Source: Paracamarosporium sp. OC-R06-R3 (taxonomy: Eukaryota; Ascomycota; Dothideomycetes; Pleosporales; Didymosphaeriaceae). Taken from it: DNA of 14,894 nt. Below, in pieces: positions 1 through 7,996 of this stretch. The notes under the pieces were generated by a model. It saw nothing but the letters and a program-made list of their open reading frames with translations, was not told the DNA's origin and ran no database searches. Location of the stretch: positions 1 through 14,894 of the forward strand of contig JACVRA010000376.1 of the NCBI GenBank assembly GCA_019828545.1. The letters run 5' to 3'. Both the position numbers and the translations under genes were made by a program. Position 1 is the first letter of the stretch. Every line of letters starts with the position of its first letter.

Positions 1-289
1 ATTGTCAAACCTTTTAGCTATAAAACCCCCTCCTAGTGATACATATACAATATAAAGTATGCGACCCTCGCATTGAAAGAAAAAAAAATTGTCCTGTACG
101 AACTTTGAGTGACGTTCTTCGCACGAGTGTTCTGGTGGTACAGTGGAACGAGCTAGCCAAGGACAAAGCCGTTGCTGGTTCGCCATACGTGGCCATATTC
201 TCAACATTTGAGCCTACGCCAGAATACCAGGCTGGCATGCAATCGTCTCTTCTACGTTTTCGCTCTGAACACCCACCAAGCTGCCAACG

Positions 290-2058
290 ATGACCTTGGA
301 TACTATCTCACCGTTCCTTCGACTGCCACGCGAGCTACGTGACATGATCTACAAGCACTGGCAAGTCTACCCCGCATTGTTCAGGTGCACCTCAAGCTAA
401 CCTCATCCTAGTGAGCGCAATCGCGTCGCTTGATATTTTTGTTCTTGCTAACGCTGAAGATGAACAGATTTGCATGATAAAGATAGCTACGTTTACAGTT
501 TCGATCTGAACAAACTCACCCATGCAAACGGCGACCGCATCAACTTATCGCTGTCCTTGACCTGCCGTCAAATCTCTTCGGAGATTGATGGTTTAGCTTT
601 CGATGTAAATGAGGTCGTGTTTCGAACGTTCAGCTCTAGGGATACCATGTCTAGGTGAGTATTAGTAAGCTGTAGCATTAACCTTGTCGACTAAGACATC
701 TCCACAACTGTAGAGCACTCAAGTTTGTAACGGTCATTCGGATGATTTCGGATTCTCAATCACTTCTACTCGATGAATTAGCCCCCAAATTCCTTACACC
801 AGATACGGCAACCATTGCAGCGAATGCTTTTCCAGCTTTCCGGCCCCTCCTGGAGGAGTGGCAGTCCGGACAACCACTGCTAATGTGGGGTTATCGCGGA
901 CATCTACCTGGGACCGAAATACCATGGGGTGAAACGAGGTCAAGTTGGGTAGAGTTCAACTACTTCGTCCTAGGTATTATATCTAAAGTTCCAGGTTTCA
1001 TTGAAGAGGCCGAGCGAGTGGTGGATTCGTGGGGAGTGAAACCCTCTGCTTGGAGATGCGGCCCCATGGGGTTTCTCAACGCTCATCCAGCATCCTGGGC
1101 TGTGTATGAACCAGAAGAAGTCTCGAGATTGCAGTCACTGGTCACTCCTGTCAATTGGCGGCCCACAGTGGACAGTGACCTTAACAAATTTGGTACGCGG
1201 TTCCGGTACTCTGCGGCATCGTTAGCGATTCGGTTCATGGAGTCCTATCCGAACGTCGCCTTTTCGCAGATCAAGAAAATTAGTCTCCTTGAGGATCATT
1301 TGTCTATCGCTAATTCGCCCTCACATGCACAGAGTCTGATCCGATTTTGCCGCCAAAACGCGAAATTGCAGATCGAGCGTGTGGTCAACCTCTGGGAAGC
1401 TGGCATTTCCCCTGATTTGGACTCTCACCGCCCATTGCGCACATCAATAATTGCGAAGTCTTTTGGTCGCTGGATCTTCGAGACTCTAGAGTTACCAAAG
1501 CGCGGGATGCCAGAGGGCTCTTTCAGGCTCATCCTTGATGGCAACCCAATCCTAGAAAAAGCATCCCAGATCTTCGAAGCAGTAAAAGGCGACGCTGCTC
1601 GGCAGGCTGCACTCGACCTGTGCTATGAGCGAAATATACTGCCCCGTCTTTCTTGGATTGAGCGACACTGCCGCTGCGTTTATCAATGGGAAGGCCTTCC
1701 CCAGGCTATCACGGACTTACAAAACGGCAAATTCGCTTCCTTCATCGACTGTAACTTCGATCTGGGTGCAGCGTACGATCCCGAACGCTTGATAGTCGAG
1801 CGCCGAAATTGGACTGCTGAAGAATGGGACAGCGAATGGTTACTCAGTCAGGACGACAAGTTCGACACCGAAGCCCCCTTACCTCCGTGGTCCGAAATCC
1901 ACCCTAGCAGTATGTATTACAAGGGCTCCGTAATAGACGCGTTAACTTACGACTCAATTCATAGTAACCCTCGATTGGTGACCGAGGATGAGGGTTTGTG
2001 CGTACGGCATCAACGCAATGAAAGCATTAACATGACTGCTTTGAATCGAATTGGATAA
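290..2058 (+). CDS. F-box-like hypothetical protein, three exons
   Basis: The ATG at 290 has A at -3 and opens a leucine-rich N-terminus with LRLPRELRDMIY (about 320-352). This resembles F-box-like/2EXR starts of fungal proteins, usually adaptor-like but of unproven role. The second exon reads LSLTCRQISSEIDGLAFDVN, which also fits such proteins. Intron 2 is 655-713 (59 bp, GTGAGT...TGTAG) and joins in frame to the long last exon (714-2058). The first intron is unclear. The best-looking one, 411-467 (57 bp, GTGAGC, CTAAC, ACAG), keeps the frame but leaves a TAA at 398-400 in exon 1. A stop-free choice is 385-498, giving exons 290-384, 499-654 and 714-2058 (531 aa), but it drops HDKDSYVYS, which looks conserved. 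A shorter protein starting at 742 (438 aa) is another possible annotation. The last exon is Trp-rich, with no catalytic motif I recognise. It may be intact or newly broken. Confidence 0.62.
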
Positions 2059-2505
2059 AGAGTCTATTTCCGAATATGCTGCGGAGTTACTTATTTTGTT
2101 TGAAGATAACGCGCCAATAGGCAACAAAATCTATAAAGACTGAATTCGATCTGTTAATTGACAACTCTCTTTGGCCTTCTCGCAATCTGTGGGTCAAAAG
2201 TTCCCATGGACGTGTGCGTGGTCCAATCCTCGCATTGGTCAGTTAGAATACCTACTGGTGATATCAAGTCACGATGTACAGACAGACCTTAGTATCACAC
2301 CGCGTGGGTAGTTTGACCTTGCCCTAACCGGGAAGAACCTCGGCTGTTCCCCCAGCATGTCGCGTTAGTCTGTTGCGTCAATAATCGTGTCCACCTGGCG
2401 CGTCTCTCCGTCGGCCCTCACGTGTTTCACTCTTGATATCATCCACAACTACTAGCCATACGCTGGCTCCCGATTCACCAAATCTATGAGCGTAAAACGT
2501 TTGTG
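2059..2505. other. intergenic, no gene seen
   Basis: This is the 447-bp spacer between the F-box-like gene and the RNase H-like gene, and it should hold the former's 3' UTR and the latter's promoter. The frames are short and full of stops. I see no clear TATA box, tRNA or repeat. The frame upstream of the RNase H ATG is closed by TAA near 2491, which supports a start at 2506. Confidence 0.5.
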
Positions 2506-3549
2506 ATGTCTCTACCGCCACTACCTGAGCCTGTTGTGATTAGTACGGACGGTAGCACCCTCCGAAATGGCAAGCGCAATGCAGTTGCTGGGTACGGTGG
2601 TTATTTCGGACCAAGAAACAAATTGTTAGCCAGGCCTCAATCACGCTTCAACAGAACTCATAGCTACATAGGAACTTCGGTCTCCCATTGGGCAATGGCC
2701 CTCAAACCAACAACCGCGCAGAGCTGATGGCTATCTACGAGGCTCTCAGGCGAACGCCGATCACCCGCAACGTAGTTATTCGTACAGATTCGGATACTTC
2801 TAAGAAAGCTCTTGAAGGTCGGTATAATGTTCTTCTGGCTTGTTTGCACGTACCACTCGTGGAAAATGGAAATTGTTACTCAACGAGGGTGTTGATGGGC
2901 GCTGAGCTTGACTGCGCAGCTGAGTCCTCTAGCGCGACCCTCTCATCCACTCTATTACCCACATCCTTGTCCGCATATGCGCCGCCTGCTAACTCTGTAT
3001 CAGGTCGGTATAAGATGTGGAGGTTACGTTCGTTCAAGAATCCTCGAGGTTACGTTATAGAGAACGAAGATATTATTATCAAGATAAACGAAGTAGTTAG
3101 GCAACGAACAGCGGTTGGTTGTACGACTAAGTATGTGTGGGTTCGGGGCCACGTTGGCGACGTAGGCAACGAAGCAGCAGACAAGCTTGCAAAGAAAGGA
3201 GCAAAGTAAGGAGACATATTGTACGCTTTTAACAACATCCGACTTACAATATACAGGTTACAGATGTGAGTTAGATCAAATCCCCCAACGATGAACTAAC
3301 CTGACGAGGGCTAGGCGACAATGGTATAAAACAACGAGCAGGGCAGAGCGCGACGAGATTAACAAAGAGGAGCGCGCCAAACGAGAAATGCGGAAGAAAA
3401 TTAAGGAGCTCCCGAAACGGATTGACGAAGGTAGGAAAAGACTGAATGAGATGCGAGCTGCGGCCGAAGCTGGGATTAACGATGCTGGTGATCTACCCTC
3501 CATGCCTCAAATCGAAGTGCACGAGCACATTCAAAACTCCGAGCGGTGA
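2506..3549 (+). CDS. RNase H1-type ribonuclease with coiled-coil tail (spliced)
   Basis: Ribonuclease H of this fold cuts the RNA strand of RNA:DNA hybrids. The acidic residues are present: D in ISTDGS, E in NNRAELMA, D in VIRTDSD, then GHVGDVGNEAADKLA with the late His and Asp. Proposed exons are 2506-2624, 2672-2817, 3004-3205, 3257-3265 and 3315-3549, all phase-consistent and giving 236 aa. Introns: 2625-2671 (47 bp, weak GTTAGC donor); 2818-3003 (186 bp, CTAAC branch, no stop, multiple of three); 3206-3256 (GTAAGG...ACAG); 3266-3314 (GTGAGT, CTAAC, CTAG). Skipping the 9-nt exon also keeps frame (233 aa); reading through 3206 ends at TAA 3207-3209 (156 aa). The last exon encodes a charged Lys/Arg/Glu helix (RAKREMRKKIKELPKRIDEG). 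No N-terminal hybrid-binding domain is visible. Nothing nearby ties it to a retrotransposon: no reverse transcriptase or LTR is seen. Confidence 0.82.
2818..3003 (+). other. in-frame 186-bp intron between direct repeats
   Basis: This segment interrupts the RNase H domain exactly between TDSDTSKKALEG and RYKMWRL, which are adjacent in the normal fold. It starts with GTCGGT and ends with CTAAC...TATCAG. AGGTCGGTATAA occurs at both ends (2816-2827 and 3002-3013), so both splice junctions read AG|GT. The segment has no stop in the host frame and is 62 codons long. Retention would insert a 62-residue Ser/Ala/Leu-rich stretch into the domain. Confidence 0.65.
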
Positions 3550-3729
3550 AAGAATACAACAAAGAATCTCACCTCAATACTTCACCCAAACCAGTCGCAG
3601 ACCGAAGTGCAGTCGCAACCTGAAGTGCAGTTACGACTTGAAATGCCGTCGCAGCCAGAAGAGGCCCGCCCGGCCGCCAGCTTCTTGGACCACCCATCAA
3701 TACGCGAAATTCTCGCAAAGTATGATTAG
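3550..3729 (+). pseudogene. coding-like extension beyond the RNase H gene's TGA
   Basis: After TGA 3547-3549 the same frame stays open for 59 codons to TAG 3727-3729. It looks coding: it carries four 18-bp repeats (3595-3666), read as SQTEVQ, SQPEVQ, LRLEMP and SQPEEA, with synonymous CAG/CAA variation, and ends FLDHPSIREILAKYD. The simplest reading is that a longer C-terminal tail was cut by a nonsense change such as CGA to TGA. An intron from GT 3546 to AG 3594 or 3600 would remove the TGA but shift the frame. Readthrough is possible, but the strong UGA-CUA context is absent. Confidence 0.5.
3594..3665 (+). repeat. 18-bp tandem repeat, four copies
   Basis: Four head-to-tail copies of a unit close to GTCGCAGACCGAAGTGCA. 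Copy three is the most diverged. The unit is a multiple of three and encodes a six-residue Q/E/V-rich repeat in the frame of the preceding gene. Confidence 0.75.
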
Positions 3730-4249
3730 AGCAATGCTTGCGATTTAAAGGTGTGTTTGAGATCCTGGACCGCGAACGACGTAGGATGTGATCATGTTCA
3801 AATGTGACGTGGAAGAGCCCAAATCACGAATTGTATTCCATATGAGCATTCACAATCAATATGAGGTCTGGGTTCTGTTTGTTAACCGTCTTGTACACGC
3901 ACATGCGCGAGGTTCGATCGTAGCCCTTCTAACTGACATCGCAACTCGGATCCAACAGCGTGATTTTTCTAGCGTCCAGATTTCCACGGGCAAATGTAAG
4001 CAAACGCGATATCAACGGAGGCGCAAGGACCCAAAGCCAACGCATTAGTCATGCAATCGTTCGTTATAGCGACTCACTCGATGATGAGAGCCTTCAGTCT
4101 TGTGATGGTCTTCTTCTAGGTTGTGGGCTAGCGGATCCTTCCACACGGCTGAGCTAAGTTCGTTCTATGCTTATATGCGTAGATTCGCCATGTCTCATAT
4201 TACTTTGATCGTAATCGGGCGTAGTTTGCAATGAACCGGAGTAACCATG
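3730..4249. other. no recognised gene
   Basis: An open frame from about 3791 to 4048 (MFKCDVEEPKSRIVFHM...) and an overlapping one to 4157 match nothing I recognise. Neither has clear splice sites joining it to neighbours. They could be relics of the broken gene downstream or chance frames. Confidence 0.35.
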
Positions 4250-5040
4250 GCCGACTCCATCTATATATTGCGTTTAGTGCATGTATCCAAATAATAACTG
4301 CTTGTCCTCGACAATATCAACGCAACACGACGTTCCGTTGACGATATCAGCACGCTTACAGGACTTTGGACTCTTCTACTAGTCTCGTCTAATTATCTCA
4401 GCTCCTTTTCACCTCTCAGATGGAAGAGCTTCTCACTACTACAAGGTTCAGGAGAATCATGGAGACAGTGACGGATTCCGGCGGCGGCGAAAATTTCTTC
4501 TTACGAAGACTAATATAGAGTCCTTTAGCGTGTTATTATCCTGTCCGAATTCGGACAAAAAGGTTTTGGATGATTTCAGCCTCTTTGTACCTAGTGGGTC
4601 TAAGGTGGGTATCGTACGAGGGTGTGGCATGGGGAAGTTAACGCTTTTTAAACTCCTGAAGTGTCAATCCAAACATGATTGTGGAATTATTAAAATAGAT
4701 GGGCAGGACATCAACGATGTGACTGCGGAATCGTAAGTTCATTCTGACGCACACGAAACAGTATGTCACTGACGGTGCGGTTGCAGACTGCATAAACACG
4801 TGGATCGAATGGAGTAAGACCCTCACTACTTGAACACTAGCGTTGAGCATAATGTGAAGTACGCAAGAATAAGTGCTTCTAACGAAGAAATAGAGGACGC
4901 TTAATGTCCGCCTCCAACCGGCCAGGTAAGTTTGGGGAAGACATTGGCCATGGACCCTGCTGACATAGATCATTAAAGTGATCTCCAGCGCCTTGCCCAG
5001 CCTACAGCAGGGTAACAAGAATGAATCCGTAAACAATAGC
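4250..5040 (+). pseudogene. Atm1/HMT1-like ABC transporter pseudogene
   Basis: Pieces of an ABC half-transporter appear in order but in shifting frames. The last transmembrane stretch (SVDDISTLTGLWTLLL, 4334-4381) is followed in a second frame by EELLTTT...TVTDSGG (4420-4490), then in a third by KKVLDDFSLFVPSGSKVGIV (from 4558). The last string is typical of the ATP-binding domain in Atm1/HMT1-type exporters. The Walker A site is ruined: VRGCGMGKLT stands where a V-G-x-x-G-x-G-K-S-T pattern is expected. The 54-bp intron 4733-4786 (GTAAGT, CTGAC, GCAG) still keeps frame into LHKHVDRME, a TAA at 4815-4817 where the Q-loop Gln belongs, then DPHYLNTSVEHNVKYAR and a second TAA at 4902-4904. A weak SDLQRLAQ (4978-5001) may be the signature remnant. 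No Walker B is seen. Intact relatives export metal- or glutathione-linked substrates across organelle membranes; this copy cannot work. Confidence 0.85.
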
Positions 5041-5056
5041 TCCTGGTCCTCCGGCA

Positions 5057-5960
5057 TTAATCTCCGGAGACATCGAAGTTCAAATCAGCCGGTAGCATGT
5101 CGATGACGGAGCGTATTCTTTCCAAATGTTTGGGAACCCATAAGTCGTAGACGTTTTTGACGAACTTGTAGGCTTTCCACCTCTGATCACCTTCATTGGT
5201 TGGCGCAAAGATTAAATCCGAGATCGAACGCCGGTGAAACTTAACATTCCCTCCAACAATAACGATGTAGTGACCCGAGATTCTCACCTCCTTGTCGTTA
5301 TGAGATATCGAAAAGCCATTAATCTCCTGATGCAGTTCGTTCTCTCGGTCAACTAGCTGGAAAAGTGAATACAGACCGCGCAAGATGATAGACTGAGCGT
5401 AAGCATTCTGCCGATCAGCAACGTCAAGCCCGCCGTCTCCGCATTTCACCTCGCTGGTAAGAAATGGAAAATACATTTGATACGTGGCTGCAAAAAGGGA
5501 GGAATCAGCAATGAGGTCGCCCAGAAAAGGTTGAAGCTTTTGCAGCTGTTCCGGACTAAAAGCATCTCTATCAAACCCAAGTCCAAAATCTGGCTGCGGT
5601 CGAGGTCCGGAACGAGAACCAGAACCAGAAGGATTGATGAAAGGGATGGAATTGGTCCAGCATGCATTGACGAGCGTGCCAAGTCTGGGGTAATGGAGAC
5701 GGTGGAGCGGCGGGGCAGTGGAAATGCCAATGACGCGACACGCGATACGCGACACCTCCAGTAATCAATATCATTACCAGCATCAACTATCGCTTCTTCC
5801 TTCACATATCCATGCCCAAACGCGCGCACTCACCATCGCCGTCGCCGCCTTCGCTTCCGCCCTCGTCGAGTACCGACGCCTCGCTATCTAAGTCATCAGA
5901 GATCAGAGCCTGAGGTTCACAACGAGAACAAGCTGCGCTACTATCGTCAGGCGTGCTTGG
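5057..5960 (-). CDS. DUF7924-like fungal protein
   Basis: The main exon (5755 down to 5057, TAA at 5059-5057) matches the DUF7924 pattern of Pezizomycotina from memory: PRPQPDFGLGFDRDAFSPEQ, then YFPFLTSEVKCG, DVADRQNA, FSISHNDKEVRISGHY and WKAYKFVKNVYDLWVPKHLE. The Asp of PQPD and the E-x-K of SEVK fall where a PD-(D/E)XK nuclease fold would put them; that fold is inference. A Ser/Gly insert (NPSGSGSRSG) precedes PRPQPD. An upstream acidic exon (about 5960-5834, STPDDSS...DDLDSEASVLDEGG) ends in a perfect GTGAGT donor at 5833. The nearest acceptors (after 5756 or 5685) do not restore the frame as I read it, so the 5' end is unresolved or broken. The gene is convergent with the ABC relic, and the two nearly touch. 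Function is unknown. Confidence 0.7.
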
Positions 5961-5999
5961 GGACAAGTTTTAGACGTATTGTATTGGATGATTGAATGG

Positions 6000-6345
6000 A
6001 CCTCATGAAGGGAAAGTCAAGCGCCGGAGCGACTGCACGGCTGAGCAGGCCATGTTCCTGCTGCCTGGAGAAGGCGGCCATGGTGCTGTCCATGTCCTTC
6101 CAATGGCGATACCCAAACAAATGGTCTGGCTGAGGGCCCTCGAAGGCGTCGTACTCTTTGACCCAGGCCGGGTAGCACTTGTCGAGGTTCTACTTGGGCT
6201 TGACGGCCAGCATCCTGACTCACGTCTTGAAGGCGGTCAATCCCGTCTTGTTCCGCAAGGTCTCTTTCACCCAGGCTTTCTCACTTCCTCTGACCCCGGC
6301 CATGGGCCACGGCATCCACCCAACAAGCGCCAGCGCGTCTCGACT
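6000..6345 (-). pseudogene. broken gene with a PQPDHLFGYRHW motif
   Basis: Read on the minus strand, one frame gives KAWVKETLRNKTGLTAFKT, a TGA, VRMLAVKPK, a TAG, then NLDKCYPAWVKEYDAFEG, PQPDHLFGYRHWKDMDST and ALDFPF. It then stops resembling a protein near 6000. Both stops fit C-to-T changes from CGA and CAG. The order PQPD...FG...LDFPF echoes PQPDFGLGF...YFPF of the DUF7924-like gene just downstream on the same strand. The segment that should follow, carrying E-x-K, is missing. I read it as a truncated relative or another fungal PD-(D/E)XK-like family. The GTGAGT at the first stop could only give a 34-bp intron, too short to rescue it. Confidence 0.55.
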
Positions 6346-7867
6346 GGGAAGGCATGGCGCGATCGGATCGCAATCGCGTCGTGTCCCATTTCGGTATAAC
6401 GCATCGTATCGGTGCCATCTTCTGGGTACACTGAAACATCCGATTAACCGCCAGATCCTCGACTACTTTCTCCGACGCTCAACTAGCTGTCTTCAGCTAG
6501 CATGCCTGCAACTTGGACCGTGGAAACCCCACAGTCCATCGAAGCTCCGATGAACTTGGGACGGCAGGCCAACGCTGTTGCATCGAGTCCGCTCATCTTC
6601 TGCGATGTTGATGGTGATTACACGACCTATGCTCCACTGTGATTTAGGGTCCATATCGTTTGCGTTGCAAACAAGCTCGTTGTAGCGGTCTGGAGGGTGC
6701 ATGGCTGGGTCTCTCTGTCGCTGGAAGCCGCGAGCTACCTCTTTTACCATGCCGCACGTCCGCCCGCCCGACTTCCCCGCCCGACAGCTCGTTACATGAG
6801 TGATTTTGCTCAGCATGGCCAAACATGGTCTGCACGACTTTTAGGCTTTCGTCAAGGTTGGAGAGGCTGGAATCATTGCGTCTGCTATCGCTCTCCAGCT
6901 CTCCCGTCCATCGTCCGAGGCGGTTGCGGCCCCTCGCTAGGATACCATTTCGCAGTCTCGCATGCACTCGCTCGCTTCCGATCGACTCGTATACACTCCA
7001 GTGGCGTTTTCAATTCTTTGTTTTCCCGCGTCAGCACAGATCCCTCTGCATGCATTTCATGCAAGTCCGCTGCTGCAGCAGCGAGTGGCCTAAAACGCTA
7101 CCTGTCGAAACGTGGTAGCATTAGTGGGCCGGTGAATCTATGGATTTTTCGCCAATATCATCCCTGCTGCTGGTGTGGGGGGCTTTTCTTCTCCTTTCGT
7201 GTGTATGGGTTCCGACCCCTCACCACTGTATGGTAGCTACTGCGGGAACATGGGCAGTTTTTGGTACAGCTTGCAGCCTTCATATTCGTCTCCGGCGTCC
7301 TTGTTCTCTTGCTCTCCAACACGCATTCGATGGCTTGCTCCCCCACCGTTGAGGCCCTTTACGAACGCATGGATACGACAATACTTCGTAACAGATTTTC
7401 TAGTTACATAGGCGCCTGCACCTGCACCTGCCGTGCTCTCCACATCACCCCATCCCCCGTCGACTGTGTAGCCACCACCACCGCTAGGACGCTCCCCAAC
7501 TAACAAAGGCTGCGTGCAGTTGCACGACCCAGGTATGACGGCGCCGTTTTTGCAGCGAGCGCGTTATCTGTCGCCCATCTGCCACTCGCACCGATCACCG
7601 TCATTGGCTGTATAGCATCCCTGCCTTCCACATCTCCGATCGGTCCAGAGAGACCCAACTTCGCAATGCAAGGAAGGCAACGTCGTCCTTCCCTCTCCGA
7701 ATCCTTGTCGAGCGCGCGCAACTCTGAGGGCTCACTCTCTCCATGCATGGCGAGGGGCAAGAAGTCTGGTACCGGCGGCATTCACTTCCGCTTCAGCGCA
7801 GCCTGTTTGCTGTGCAGAGCGCGGCCAGCCAAACACAAAAGCCCCCAAATGGCGCCGAGTTCCATTC
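6346..7867. other. 1.5 kb with no convincing gene
   Basis: Open frames exist on both strands (the longest are 6697-7236 on + and 6822-6493 on -). They overlap each other, show no family resemblance and lack clear fungal start contexts, so I treat them as chance. Small symmetric sites include CTAGCTG-tctt-CAGCTAG at 6483-6500 and a 16-bp perfect palindrome at 7068-7083. The right part may hold the promoter of the 7997 gene. Confidence 0.5.
7068..7083. repeat. 16-bp perfect palindrome
   Basis: CGCTGCTGCAGCAGCG equals its own reverse complement. It could be a dimer-binding site or a chance CTG/CAG run. There is no gene close by to link it to. Confidence 0.6.
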
Positions 7868-7990
7868 ACTATCTCTCTCATTGCTCCTCTCTTTTCATTC
7901 TTCTCCCATCACTCTCCTCTCATCACTCCTCTCTCTTCACTCCTCTCTCATCGCTCTTCTCTTAGTACTACTCTCTCATCACCGTAAGAG
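7868..7990 (+). promoter_or_regulatory. CT-rich promoter/5' leader tract
   Basis: An almost unbroken pyrimidine stretch made of imperfect copies of TCACTCCTCTCTC lies directly before the ATG at 7997. Such CT tracts are common at fungal core promoters and 5' UTRs. Its placement supports transcription of the downstream reading frame on the plus strand. Confidence 0.6.
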
Positions 7991-7996
7991 ATTTTC

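Noticed and set aside
2506..3209. RNase H as part of an LTR retrotransposon
   Set aside because: No reverse transcriptase, integrase, protease, gag or LTRs nearby, and the gene has several introns, which fits a stand-alone cellular gene.
6493..6822. 109-codon minus-strand frame (MVKEVARGFQRQ...)
   Set aside because: Some protein-like character, but no recognisable motif, no splice partners and competing frames. Not enough to call a gene.
6697..7236. 179-codon open frame on the plus strand
   Set aside because: It is overlapped by open frames on the opposite strand, has no family resemblance and no promoter-like leader; it looks like chance in a GC-richer stretch.
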